From positions 6,833 to 70,832 of the forward strand of contig UQYV01000014.1 of assembly GCA_900545245.1 (NCBI GenBank): 64,000 nt of DNA, given 5' to 3'. The first letter of the stretch is position 1. Every line of letters begins with the position of its first letter. The translations under genes and the position numbers were made by a program. Source of the DNA: an uncultured Bacteroidales bacterium (GTDB lineage: Bacteria > Bacteroidota > Bacteroidia > Bacteroidales > UBA932). A model generated the notes under the pieces. The model was given only the letters and a program-made list of their open reading frames with translations, ran no database searches and was not told where the DNA came from. Positions 41,351 through 52,300 of this stretch are shown piece by piece.

Positions 41351-44300
41351 ATGAAAAAATTACTGATTACTGTAACGCTTGTCTTGGGTGTTTTGCCTGT
41401 CTTGGCTCAAGAGAAATTTGGAGAGGGGAGCATATATCACGAAGGATGGATTGACTTCAATAAAAATAGGGTTAAGGATGTTTATGAAGATTCGTTAGCA
41501 GATATCGATGCCCGGATAGAGGATTTGCTTTCGCAGATGAATTTGGAGGAGAAAACTTGCCAGATGGTTACTCTTTACGGCTATCAGAGAGTCTTGCAAG
41601 ATGAACTTCCCACACCGGAGTGGAAGGAGAAGTTGTGGAAGGACGGGATAGGTGCGATAGATGAACATTTGAACGGCTTTCGCAATTGGGGACTGCTTTC
41701 AGAGAGTGAGTGGCTCTGGCCAGCATCGAAACACGCGCTGGCGCTCAATATCGTCCAGCGTTTCTTTATAGAGGAGACCCGTTTGGGTATTCCTGTGGAT
41801 TTTACAAATGAAGGAATACGTGGTGTCGAGGCTTATAAGGCGACGAATTTCCCGACCCAATTGGGAATCGGGCATACCTGGGACAGGGAATTGGTGCATG
41901 AGATAGGCAGAATTACCGGCCGGGAGGCAAGACTTTTGGGATACACCAATGTCTATGCTCCCATTTTGGATGTAGGCAGAGACCAACGTTGGGGGCGTTA
42001 TGAGGAAGTTTATGGTGAGTCGCCCTATCTTGTGGCAGAGCTTGGAGTGCAAATGGCTTTAGGCCTGCAGACGGATTATCAGGTGGCTGCCACCGGCAAG
42101 CATTTCGCAGCTTACTCCAACAATAAGGGGGCGCGCGAAGGTATGGCGCGGGTAGATCCGCAGATGTCACCGCACGAGGTGGAAAATATACATTTATATC
42201 CTTGGCGGGAGGTTATAGGACGTGCGGGTCTTCTCGGAGTGATGAGCTCCTATAATGACTATGACGGAATCCCTGTTCAAGGCAGTAAATACTGGCTCAC
42301 GGAGCGTCTCAGAGATGATTTTGGTTTCAAAGGTTATGTGGTGAGCGACAGTGATGCCGTTGAATACCTACATAGCAAACATCACGTCTCGGCGGATATG
42401 AAGGAGTCTGTGCGGCAGTCGGTGGAGGCCGGGCTGAATGTCCGTTGTACCTTCCGCACGCCGGACAGTTATGTTATGCCGCTGCGGGAACTTGTTGAAG
42501 AAGGGAAACTTTCGATGTCCGTTATTGACGAGCGTGTCCGCGACATATTGAGAGTAAAATTCCTTGTCGGAATCTTCGACCGCCCATACCAGACCGATTA
42601 TGAAGCTGCCGACCGCGAGGTGAACGGCACTCTCAACAATGAAATCGCACTCCGCGCATCTCGCGAGAGCATAGTCTTGCTTAAAAATGAAGATTCTCTG
42701 CTGCCGATAGATAAGACCGGAATACGCAAACTCGCGGTGATAGGACCTAATGCTGATGAAGTCTCTTTTGCCCATACGCATTACGGACCTCTTGTGACGG
42801 AGTCGGTGTCTGTACGTAAAGGATTGGAAGAAGCTCTGAAAGGCAAGGCTGAGGTTCTTTATGCCAAAGGCTGTGAACTTGTCGATTCAAATTGGCCGGA
42901 CTCCGAGATACTTCCTTCAGAGCCAACGAAAGAAGAACTGCGTCAGATGAATAATGCGGTGAAAATTGCCCGCAAGTCAGATGTCGTGATTGCGGTTCTT
43001 GGAGGAGGGCAGCGCACTTGCGGTGAAAACAAGAGCCGTTCGAGCCTGAATTTGCCCGGACATCAGGAACTCCTTCTGAAAAAACTGGCAGCGACCGGGA
43101 AACCGGTGGTGCTTGTGCTAATCAACGGGCGTCCGCTTTCGATAAATTGGGCGGACGAGCATATTCCGGCAATTATTGAGGCTTGGTATCCCGGATCCCA
43201 CGGCGGAACAGCTGTGGCAGAGGTCATATTCGGGGACTACAATCCCGGAGGCAAGCTTACTGTCACCTTCCCGAAAACAGTCGGTCAGATTCCGTTCAAT
43301 TTTCCTTGCAAACCGAATTCGCAGGTGGACGGAGGAAGCGGAGTCGGTCCGCAGGGCTGGCAGTCCAGAGTGCACGGGGCTTTGTATGATTTCGGTTATG
43401 GACTGAGCTACACCACTTTCGAATACTCTTCGCTGAAGCTATCTTCTGAAACCATTTCTTCGTCAGACACTCTGAAATTATCGTTCACCTTGAAGAATAC
43501 CGGCTCCCGTAAGGGTGACGAGGTGGTTCAGCTTTATGTCCGCGACCTTCTCAGTTCCATTACTGTTTATGAGAAACAGTTACGCGGTTTTGAACGAGTG
43601 AGTCTTGAACCGGGAGAATCGAAAGAGATCAGTTTCGTTTTGACGCCCAAAGATTTGAGTCTGTTGGATGCGGATTTTCGTCAGGTTGTGGAGCCGGGTG
43701 AGTTTGAGATTATGATAGGCGCATCTTCCAAGGATATCAGGCTCAGTGAAAAACTGCTCGTTGATGACGGAAGCCGCAGCGCAAGTCTCCGAGTTGGGAG
43801 TGACACCAAGTCGGTTTTTCCTCTTACTATCAGCGCAAGTGAAGACGTTACCGTGGCAGTCCTGGAGGGGAAGACGATAAATTCACTCGGAATCAGATGG
43901 GATGCCGGCACAGACTGCAATTTCGAAATTTTGTGGACCAACGGAGGAGGGCAGTTCCTGCCGATCTACCATGGGCAGATTTCGACAGGAGATAAAGCGG
44001 AACAGAAAAACTATACTTTTGAGCCCGTGGCGGCAAGCGAAATTCGCGTGGCAGTAAACAAAGGAAGTGCGACTATACTTTCTTTGGAAAGCGACGCCAT
44101 ATCCTCTTCTAAGCTATCCGCCTCGTCCGACAAGTCGCAGCTTGACGCTGTGCGGAAGTTGTGCGCCCGTGTATTTCCAAATAGGAGCGCAGATATCGAT
44201 TTTATCTTGGAAGAGGGCGAGGGCGATTTTTATAGTCTTCAGACAATTGACGATCGGCTTCGTATCGGTGGCAACAATGTCAATTCACTGGCTCGGGGAC

Positions 44301-46270
44301 TCGGAGATTATATGAGGGACTGGTGCAAAATCGGCACCACTTGGTATGCTAGGGACAAAGTCCGGGAACCGGAGCGGCTGCCTGAAATAAATGCGCGCGT
44401 GGAACGCAAGGCTTTGGTTGGTAATAGGTTTTTCTTGAATTATTGTACTTACGGTTATAGCCTCCCTTGGTGGACTTGGAAAGACTGGGAGAGGCTCATC
44501 GACTGGATGGCACTTCACGGCGTGACGCTTTCCCTTGCCAATACTGGTCAAGAGAGCGTATGGCTAGAAACTTGGCAGGAGTTCGGCCTAAGTCCGGAAC
44601 AGATTCGTTCCTACTTCACCGGCCCGGCCTATCTGCCTTGGCACAGAATGACGAACATTGACGCTTGGCACGGACCACTTCCTCAGACTTGGCTGGATGC
44701 CCAATGCGAATTGCAGAAGAAGATTATCGAACGTGAAACTTCTTTGGGCATATCCCCAATCTTGAGTTCCTTTACCGGTCATGTGCCTGCAGGGTTGAAG
44801 CAAATTTTCCCTGAGGCTCAGATAAGCAAGCTCAACCGATGGGGAAGTTTCGACGAGGAGTACAACGCTTGGTATCTAAATCCTACAGACAGTCTTTTTC
44901 GGGAAATCCAGAAGGTTTTTCTGCGTAAACAGAAGGAAATTTACGGGGAGAAATGTCATATTTATGGTGTGGATCTGTTCAACGAGGTGAATCCTCCGTC
45001 TTGGGAGCCGGACTATTTGGCGGATGCGGCGCGTCTCACCTATGAGGCAATAAGCGAAAACGACCCCGATGCCGTTTGGCTTCAGATGAGTTGGCTCTTC
45101 TGGCACAAGCGCAAGATGTGGACTCCGGAGCGTATCGAAGCATATATAACCCCCGTTCCCAAGGGAAGGCTGATAATGCTCGACTACTATTGCGAGGCAA
45201 TCGAAGTTTATCGTCAGACGGATAATTTTCACGGTCAAGATTTTATATGGTCCTATCTCGGCAATTTCGGCGGTGCGACTATGATAGCCGGTGACCTTGC
45301 AGACATAAGTATGAAACTTGACAGGCTCTTTGCAGAAGCGTCCGGCAACTGTGTCGGTTTGGGCTGCACTTTGGAAGGCTTGGATGTGAATCCTATGATG
45401 TATGAATATGTTCTGGATAGGGCTTGGGAGCGTAGAGGGAATGACAAGGACTGGGTGGATGCACTCGCGGACAGGCATTTCGGTGGAAGTGACACCGATT
45501 TTCGGGCGGCCTGGCAGTTGCTTTGTGAAAAGGTGCAGAAGCAGAAATCCGGACACGAGGTCTCCCAGATTCCCGCAAGACCAAATATCAATGGCAAAGC
45601 ACCTTGGAACAATCAGCCACTGGCATACGACAACAGGGATTTGCTCTCCGCCTGGGCTAAGCTTTTGAAGTCAAGCGACAGCGATACTCCGGAATTCTGT
45701 TTCGATTGCGTGAACTGGGCTCGTCAGTGTCTTGACAATTATTTCACGGAGCTTTATGCTTCGTTCCGTTCCGACTATAAAAAGGGCAGGGTAGATGCAC
45801 TCAGGGCCAAGGGTGCCAGAATGTTGGAGATTCTCCATGATGTGGATGAACTTGTTGGGAGCGACGCCTACTTTCTTATGGGCAAGTGGGTGGAAGATGC
45901 CCGCTCCTGGGGGCAGACGGCAGAGGAAAAAGACTATTTTGAAACTGATTCGAGGCTTCTGCTCACCTGTTGGGGACAAAAGGGGCGTCATTTGACAGAC
46001 TATGCAAACCGTGATTGGAACGGCCTGATAGCCACATACTATCTGCCTAGATGGGAAAAATTCATCGCAGAAACAGAAAAGAGCCTTTCGGGAGGAAAGC
46101 CTTTTGACGAGGACGCTTTCCTCAAATGGTGCAACGATTTCGAATGGAAATGGGCACATAGCTTCAACAAAATGAACTCACATCCGTCCGGCAATCCGCG
46201 GGAGCTTTCCCAAAACTTGTTTGACAAGTATGCTCCTGAAATTATGGATGCCAGTATTTTGAATTTATGA
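41351..46270 (+). CDS. Fusion of GH3 beta-glycosidase and GH89 alpha-N-acetylglucosaminidase
   Basis: A 1639-residue exported two-enzyme protein. Signal MKKLLITVTLVLGVLPVLAQ; GH3 domain about 30-800 with nucleophile Asp333 (YVVSDSDAVEY), a GH3 C-domain and fibronectin-III-like end. Residues about 805-910 form a beta-sandwich, probably a carbohydrate-binding module. GH89 occupies about 920-1639 with the two catalytic glutamates kept: Glu1212 (VDLFNEVNPP) and Glu1342 (TLEGLDVNP). The usual GH3 and GH89 enzymes are separate, so this is an unusual fusion. The frame is open back to 41249; the signal peptide sets the start. Confidence 0.92.
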   Translation: MKKLLITVTLVLGVLPVLAQEKFGEGSIYHEGWIDFNKNRVKDVYEDSLADIDARIEDLLSQMNLEEKTCQMVTLYGYQRVLQDELPTPEWKEKLWKDGIGAIDEHLNGFRNWGLLSESEWLWPASKHALALNIVQRFFIEETRLGIPVDFTNEGIRGVEAYKATNFPTQLGIGHTWDRELVHEIGRITGREARLLGYTNVYAPILDVGRDQRWGRYEEVYGESPYLVAELGVQMALGLQTDYQVAATGKHFAAYSNNKGAREGMARVDPQMSPHEVENIHLYPWREVIGRAGLLGVMSSYNDYDGIPVQGSKYWLTERLRDDFGFKGYVVSDSDAVEYLHSKHHVSADMKESVRQSVEAGLNVRCTFRTPDSYVMPLRELVEEGKLSMSVIDERVRDILRVKFLVGIFDRPYQTDYEAADREVNGTLNNEIALRASRESIVLLKNEDSLLPIDKTGIRKLAVIGPNADEVSFAHTHYGPLVTESVSVRKGLEEALKGKAEVLYAKGCELVDSNWPDSEILPSEPTKEELRQMNNAVKIARKSDVVIAVLGGGQRTCGENKSRSSLNLPGHQELLLKKLAATGKPVVLVLINGRPLSINWADEHIPAIIEAWYPGSHGGTAVAEVIFGDYNPGGKLTVTFPKTVGQIPFNFPCKPNSQVDGGSGVGPQGWQSRVHGALYDFGYGLSYTTFEYSSLKLSSETISSSDTLKLSFTLKNTGSRKGDEVVQLYVRDLLSSITVYEKQLRGFERVSLEPGESKEISFVLTPKDLSLLDADFRQVVEPGEFEIMIGASSKDIRLSEKLLVDDGSRSASLRVGSDTKSVFPLTISASEDVTVAVLEGKTINSLGIRWDAGTDCNFEILWTNGGGQFLPIYHGQISTGDKAEQKNYTFEPVAASEIRVAVNKGSATILSLESDAISSSKLSASSDKSQLDAVRKLCARVFPNRSADIDFILEEGEGDFYSLQTIDDRLRIGGNNVNSLARGLGDYMRDWCKIGTTWYARDKVREPERLPEINARVERKALVGNRFFLNYCTYGYSLPWWTWKDWERLIDWMALHGVTLSLANTGQESVWLETWQEFGLSPEQIRSYFTGPAYLPWHRMTNIDAWHGPLPQTWLDAQCELQKKIIERETSLGISPILSSFTGHVPAGLKQIFPEAQISKLNRWGSFDEEYNAWYLNPTDSLFREIQKVFLRKQKEIYGEKCHIYGVDLFNEVNPPSWEPDYLADAARLTYEAISENDPDAVWLQMSWLFWHKRKMWTPERIEAYITPVPKGRLIMLDYYCEAIEVYRQTDNFHGQDFIWSYLGNFGGATMIAGDLADISMKLDRLFAEASGNCVGLGCTLEGLDVNPMMYEYVLDRAWERRGNDKDWVDALADRHFGGSDTDFRAAWQLLCEKVQKQKSGHEVSQIPARPNINGKAPWNNQPLAYDNRDLLSAWAKLLKSSDSDTPEFCFDCVNWARQCLDNYFTELYASFRSDYKKGRVDALRAKGARMLEILHDVDELVGSDAYFLMGKWVEDARSWGQTAEEKDYFETDSRLLLTCWGQKGRHLTDYANRDWNGLIATYYLPRWEKFIAETEKSLSGGKPFDEDAFLKWCNDFEWKWAHSFNKMNSHPSGNPRELSQNLFDKYAPEIMDASILNL

Positions 46271-46275
46271 TTCAG

Positions 46276-46303
46276 GTCTCGCAGGTGCGAAACGCAGTTT
46301 TTG
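46276..46303 (+). repeat. Interspersed palindromic element 2, diverged copy 3
   Basis: TCTCGCAGGTGCGAAACGCA and TTTTTGG align with the GTTTCGCA-palindrome and TTTTGAG parts of copies 1 and 2 (about 70 per cent by eye). It lies between the GH3-GH89 gene and the next. Confidence 0.4.
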
Positions 46304-46336
46304 GTACTCATACAAATTTACGAAAAATTGAGTGTT

Positions 46337-47767
46337 ATGACTGAAGTTTTTATAAAAACCATTCTCTTCTCGGGACTTCTGTGCAATCTTGCCTGCTCTG
46401 CGGGTGGGGCTATGAACCCTGATCCTTTCGGAGATCTTCCGGAGGCCTCCGTGGAAAACTACAGCTATTCCAACAAAATTCGTCCGTCGCTGTATTATTC
46501 TGTTGAAGTCGGTGGTGGGACGGCTACTGTGATACCGACCAAGGAACATCATATATGTGCCTTTGGCTGTGATGGTCCGGTCGCCGTAAAGGTGACTTAT
46601 AATGCCGATTTCATCAACGAGGCTGAAATCCTTCCGAAATCGAAGGCTTGGCGCAATGTCGTTTCGCGGGAGTCGGTCACTGTTGTGATGTCACCGGGCG
46701 ACAGAGCCGTTTTAGAGATAAACGGTTCGGAAGAACGCGATCTTTTCCTTTTCGCCAATCCGATTGAGAAAGACAAACCTTCGAAGGACGACCCCAATGT
46801 CCTATATTATGAAGCAGGCAGCGTGACCGACCTTACGACCTTGAGTTTGACTTCCGGTCAGAAACTTTATGTCGAAGGCGGTGCCGTCGTCAATACGGTG
46901 CTCAGAGCATTGGATGCGCCGGATATCAAACTGATGGGCTGCGGAATCATAGACGCCAGAGGCATAGACGCCAGAGGCATACAGTTCCAAAGAACCGACA
47001 ATCTTGTCATAGAGAACCTCATTCTTCTGAACGACATCAATTGGAGTACTTTCATATCTGAGTCCGACAATGTTCGCATAAACAATTACAAGGTGGTGGC
47101 CGTTGAGAACCCCCAACATACATCCGGATGTGAAAATGATGCTCTGGACATTCTCGGATGTCAGAACGTGACGGTACGTGGCTGTTTCGGTTATGCGCAC
47201 GACGACGTCTTCTGTATAAAGTCGCACAAGTGGAACTACAAGGGAGAAGTAAAGAACGTGCTCTTCGAAGACTGCATAGCGTGGAACTATCTGAGCGGCA
47301 ACTCTCTCGTAGTGGGGGCTGAGACCAATGAGAACATTTCCGGTGTCACCTACCGCAATTGCTGCAGCATCCACAGCGCAGGCAGAGGAATCAACAGCAC
47401 GCTTTTCCGTGGCGGACTCAGCATACATCATTGCGCCGGCGGACACATTTCCGACATCCTATTCGAAAACATCGTTCTGGAGGACTGCAAAGAATATGGT
47501 ATCCATCTGGATATACGCAAATCTTATGTCAAGGACTTGGGGACAGGGGTCGTGTATTCTCCGGGAACTTGCGATGGCGTAACGCTTAAAAACGTGAGCC
47601 TGCTGAAGAAAGCCCCTTGTGGGAACGTGCTTATGGGATATGATGATGAACACAAGATTCGCGGACTTGTTTTCGACAATGTGGAACAGGAAGGCGTAAA
47701 GTTCACGAAAGACAATATCAGGTCATTTTTTACTACTTGGTCCAATGTGGAATGTATGGTTCGCTGA
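46337..47767 (+). CDS. Beta-helix glycoside hydrolase (GH28/GH49-like), first copy
   Basis: A 476-residue exported protein with a signal peptide (MTEVFIKTILFSGLLCNLAC) and a Cys that may be lipidated. The N-domain is a beta-sandwich (DLFLFANPIEKDKPSKDD) and the rest a right-handed beta-helix of the pectin-lyase fold. The acidic pairs SGCENDALDIL and AHDDVFCIKSHK fit the catalytic Asp region of clan GH-N, but the GHG of GH28 polygalacturonases is not clear, so substrate is open (pectin- or dextran-like). A second copy follows after 40 bases. Confidence 0.7.
   Translation: MTEVFIKTILFSGLLCNLACSAGGAMNPDPFGDLPEASVENYSYSNKIRPSLYYSVEVGGGTATVIPTKEHHICAFGCDGPVAVKVTYNADFINEAEILPKSKAWRNVVSRESVTVVMSPGDRAVLEINGSEERDLFLFANPIEKDKPSKDDPNVLYYEAGSVTDLTTLSLTSGQKLYVEGGAVVNTVLRALDAPDIKLMGCGIIDARGIDARGIQFQRTDNLVIENLILLNDINWSTFISESDNVRINNYKVVAVENPQHTSGCENDALDILGCQNVTVRGCFGYAHDDVFCIKSHKWNYKGEVKNVLFEDCIAWNYLSGNSLVVGAETNENISGVTYRNCCSIHSAGRGINSTLFRGGLSIHHCAGGHISDILFENIVLEDCKEYGIHLDIRKSYVKDLGTGVVYSPGTCDGVTLKNVSLLKKAPCGNVLMGYDDEHKIRGLVFDNVEQEGVKFTKDNIRSFFTTWSNVECMVR
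46949..46981 (+). repeat. 15-bp in-frame tandem duplication in the first beta-helix gene
   Basis: ATAGACGCCAGAGGC occurs twice in tandem (46949-46963 and 46964-46978), giving IDARGIDARG in the protein. It would extend one turn of the beta-helix by five residues. Confidence 0.7.
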
Positions 47768-47807
47768 TATCGTTCTATTAACTTAATTAATTAAAAATCA
47801 ATTTGAT

Positions 47808-49295
47808 ATGAAACCGTTATATCTTGGTCTTATAAGTTTGACTGTTACAATATTGGCAGCCTGCTCATCCTGCTCGGGGAACGTTTCGGAAGTCCCTCCT
47901 TCCGATGAGTTTAAGTATACTGGCGATGTCGAATACTACAATTTTTCTCCGAGGCTCAAAGAGTCGCAGTTGTATGCGGTGAAGGTCGCCGGAGAATTCA
48001 TAAAAGTATTTCCCACATATGAACCGCATCTTGCGTGGTTCGGCGTGGATGAAGGCACCGTCAAGGTCGAGGTGTCGCTGCAGAGCGGCAGAATAGAGAA
48101 TGCCGTGGTCCGTCCTTTGGGGAAGAACTACAATTACAGAATTGAAAACGGACGCCTTGTTATAGACCTCCATAAATACGACAGGGTTTCAGTGGAAGTG
48201 AACGGCGATTTGGAGCAGCCACTCTTTATCTTTGCAAACCCGATAGACAAGGAAAAGCCTTCCAAAGAAGATCCGTCCGTCAAGTATTTTGAGGCGGGCA
48301 AAATTTACGAAGCTGGACATATGGTCCTTGACAAGAGCTGCAAGGAAATTTACCTTGAGCCTGGGTGTTATGTAAAAGGAAATATTCTCGGAGTGGATTT
48401 GGATGGCGTGAAGATTCACGGTGGCGGTTTTATCGATGCCACGGGCTATCCCGGAAGATACGGCGAGTTTTATCAGCCTTTCGGAATAGCGTTCTGCCGA
48501 TGCCGGAATTCGCAGTTCAGCGATTTTACTAACCTCTTTGCTTCCGGCGGCTGGTCTTCTCTATATACCAATTGTCACAACTCGGACATCACAAATGTCA
48601 AGACCATAGGTCTGAATTCCGCCGAGGGAGTCAAGACCAACAACGACTCTATGGATATAATCGGCGGAATCAATCTGCACGTGTCCAAATGCTTTATGCG
48701 CGGACACGATGATGTCTATTGCCTCAAGTCTCAGAAATTCAAGCTGAAGGGCGATGATGTGGACGGGATTTATTACGAGGACTGCATAGGTTGGAACATC
48801 GATGCGGGAAATACTTTCGAAATCGGCTACGAGACCCAGCTTGACATCAAGAATGTCCATTACAAGGATATCTACGCGATTCATTCCGGTACGGGTACCA
48901 ATGGTCAAGAGATGAGAAGAGCCGCTTTGAGCATTCATAACGGTGCAGCAGGGACAATTTCAAACGTCAGTTATGAGAATGCCTACATTGAGGATGCTCT
49001 GGAGTTTGCCATATACATAGCCTGTCTCAAGCATTCATATAATATCGGCTTCGACGATGAAGGCAATGCATTATCATATTCACCGGGAAAAATTCGTGAT
49101 GTGAGTTATACCAATATAAATGTTCTGAATGTGCGGCCCGGTAGGGGAGCTTGTGTCATTCAGGGATATGACAACGAACATCAGGTCTCGAAAGTTTCAT
49201 TCAACGGATTCAATTACCTCGGAAGGCAAATCACATCTCTTGACGACGGGATATGGAAAATAAAAAAGAACTATTCGGACATAGAATTCAATTAG
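47808..49295 (+). CDS. Beta-helix glycoside hydrolase lipoprotein (GH28/GH49-like), second copy
   Basis: A 495-residue lipoprotein (MKPLYLGLISLTVTILAAC). It resembles its neighbour throughout: LFIFANPIDKEKPSKEDPSV, then a beta-helix with TNNDSMDIIGGINLHVSKCF and GHDDVYCLKSQKFKLKG, which keep the same acidic residues. The shared layout indicates an old tandem duplication with divergence, so the two may act on different residues of the same glycan. It is upstream of susC by 57 bases. Confidence 0.72.
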   Translation: MKPLYLGLISLTVTILAACSSCSGNVSEVPPSDEFKYTGDVEYYNFSPRLKESQLYAVKVAGEFIKVFPTYEPHLAWFGVDEGTVKVEVSLQSGRIENAVVRPLGKNYNYRIENGRLVIDLHKYDRVSVEVNGDLEQPLFIFANPIDKEKPSKEDPSVKYFEAGKIYEAGHMVLDKSCKEIYLEPGCYVKGNILGVDLDGVKIHGGGFIDATGYPGRYGEFYQPFGIAFCRCRNSQFSDFTNLFASGGWSSLYTNCHNSDITNVKTIGLNSAEGVKTNNDSMDIIGGINLHVSKCFMRGHDDVYCLKSQKFKLKGDDVDGIYYEDCIGWNIDAGNTFEIGYETQLDIKNVHYKDIYAIHSGTGTNGQEMRRAALSIHNGAAGTISNVSYENAYIEDALEFAIYIACLKHSYNIGFDDEGNALSYSPGKIRDVSYTNINVLNVRPGRGACVIQGYDNEHQVSKVSFNGFNYLGRQITSLDDGIWKIKKNYSDIEFN

Positions 49296-49352
49296 GAGGT
49301 TTCTGTGTACGGGAGAGATTTGATAGAATTATTCGTTTTTAAAGTTTTCAAT

Positions 49353-52300
49353 ATGAGGGTTTTATATAAAATAATGCTTATTTCCGCGATTCTGTCGTTT
49401 TCACTGACGGCCGTTGCACAGGATGTCATAACGGGAAAAGTGACGGATAGCGGCAATGAACCGCTTGTCGGAGCCGGCGTAACCTATCTGGGGACTGAAG
49501 TCGGTGTGATTACCGACATTGATGGCTTTTACAGCATAAAGAAAATTGCAGGGGGAACTCTGCAGTTTTCCTCCATCGGAATGAAGACCGAAGAAGTGAA
49601 AGTAGACAAGCAGAAAATCATTGATGTTAAGCTTGATAGAGATGAACTTGTGCTTGAAGATGCGGTGGTCATAGGATACGGTTCCCTTTCACGCCGCGAT
49701 TTGACCGGTTCCGTAAGTTCAGTCAAGGCTGACGAACTGAGCAAGACAGGCAGCCGCAATCTTGTTGGGGCGCTTCAGGGACAGGTCGCAGGTCTCAGCA
49801 TTACGGCTCAATCAGGTGAGCCGGGCTCGGGCTTCAACATCAAAATTAGGGGAAATAACTCCATAAATGCCGGAACCACTCCTCTTTTCGTCATCGATGG
49901 TATGCAGATGGACATATCCTCCGGAGAAATCGCAACGACAAGTTCCACCGGAACAGGTACTTTTGACCCGATGTCCTTCATCAATCCGAACGACATCGAG
50001 TCCATAGAGGTTCTGAAAGACGCCACTGCGACTGCCATTTACGGGGCGAGAGGCGCAAACGGAGTCATCATTATAACCACGAAAAGTGGGTCTAAAGGCA
50101 CGGCGGATCGGACCATTGTCAATTTCAGCGCTTCCGCAGGTATTTCCAATGTACCGAAATATATTGAGATGCTTGACGCCCAGGAATATGTAAACTACCG
50201 TTTCGCGAGAAAGGACTATGGCTATCTTGACTATGGTATCGACACCGACGGCGACGGAATCAGTGACACTCCAAAGGACGCAAGCCAGTACGGCTACAGC
50301 GACTGGCAGAAGATAATGTATAGGACGGCTGTTACGCAGGACTATAATCTCTCCGTAAACGCCATAGCAAATAAAAAGACTCAGATGTTGTTCAGTTTCG
50401 GATACCTCAATCAGGACGGGCTCATCGTGAACAACGACTTCCAACGCTACACTGGGCGTATCAAGCTTGACCACAAAATCGGAGATAAAGTCAAAGTCGG
50501 TGCTTCTGTCAATTACGGACGCACAATTTCGACCGGCGCAGTTTCTTCCGGTGGTGGTGAACTCGGTAACAGCGGTCTCATACAGCTTATCTATCTTCGC
50601 CGTCCAATCAATTTCTACACTGACAGCGATACGGACAATATGGGCTCATACTCTCTGTTTGACTGCGTCACCAACGAAACTTATCGCCGGACAGTTTACT
50701 CTCGAGTTTCCGGCAACGCCTATGTTGATTGGGAAATCATCAAAGGACTCACTTTCAGGGCTCAGGCGTCAGGCAATACTTCCAACTCCAAAGGAATGGA
50801 ATTCTACACCGCCAACAGTATGTGGGGTTTCTCCAAAAACGGATACGGAAGAATCAAGACAGTCGAGACCTACGGATGGAATACATCGGCGACTCTTACC
50901 TATAAGCAGAGTTGGAACGATGCCCATAATCTCAATGCTATGCTCGGTGTGGAAATGAGTGCGTACAAAAGTGAGAACCTTATGATTGGTGCCTATGACT
51001 TCGCGGATGCTTCAACCGGTGTGTTTGACATCAGCAAGGGTGGTATTCAGGAAGCTCCACAGGAAAACATAGGAATGAGCACAATGATGTCTATGTTCGG
51101 CAGGGTTGAGTACAACTATAGGCAACGCTATTACGCCTCTTTCAATATGCGTGCGGACGGTTCTTCCAAGTTTATGCCGGGCAGCCGCGTGGGATATTTT
51201 CCTTCTATAGCGCTTGCTTGGAGACTCTCGGAAGAGGAGTTTATGAAAAACGTTGGCTGGTTGGATCAGTTCAAGCTCAGGGCAAGTGTCGGAGCATCCG
51301 GAAACGACAGAATCGCCAACTATGCCACCATGGCGCTTATGACCACAAACTATTATGCCGTCAACGGTACAGAAGTTATGGGTATGGCTCCCTCAAGTTC
51401 GGCGAACACAAAACTGAAGTGGGAGACTACCTGGCAGTATGATGTCGGTCTGGATGTAAGCCTCTTCAACAACAGGATAGATTTCATTGCCGATGTCTAT
51501 TACAAGGATACGAGGGATATGCTTTACCGTGCGACATTGCCTGCACAGACGGGTTTTGTGGAGCAGTGGCAGAATCTCGGTCGTGTCGAGAACAAGGGCT
51601 TCGAGTTCAGTCTCAACACCCACAATATCAACAAACGCAATTTCTCTTGGTCCACGAACATTACATTCGACTTGTCGCGTAACAAGGTGAAGGACATCGG
51701 GGGAATTGAATACACCAGCGTGAACATTGCTCACGGTCAGCTTGCGAACGACATTTCCAGAATTATGGTCGGGCAACCTATAGGCATAGGATACGGCTTC
51801 GTTGCTGATGGCAACTATCAGCTCAGCGAGTTCTGGGCTGTGGACAAGAACGGGCGCAGTTTTTCTGCGGAAACCATAGTGACAGACGGTAACTATGATA
51901 ATTACAAATATGTTCTCAAAGACGGCGTTACAAGCATCAATTCCGTGACTGTACAGCCCGGTGACCGCAAATACAAGGATTTTGACGGCGACAACGAAAT
52001 CACTGCGAACGACAAGAGGGTGATAAGCGACTCGAACCCAGACTTCACTATGGGGTTCGGAAATACTTTCAACATATTCGGAGTAGAACTCTCCTTCTTT
52101 TTCGAAGGCGTTTTCGGAAGGGATATAATGAATGAGTTCAAACTGCGTTCAGAATCGGGACAGAGCGGTGGAACGCAGTTCAACAACCTGAAAAAGGAAG
52201 CGTGGTACGGCAGGTGGACGGTGGAAAATCCGTCCAATACCTATTCCAGGCTTCTGAATCAGACAAACAGCTGGGTGTCTTCCTACTATGTCGAGGACGG

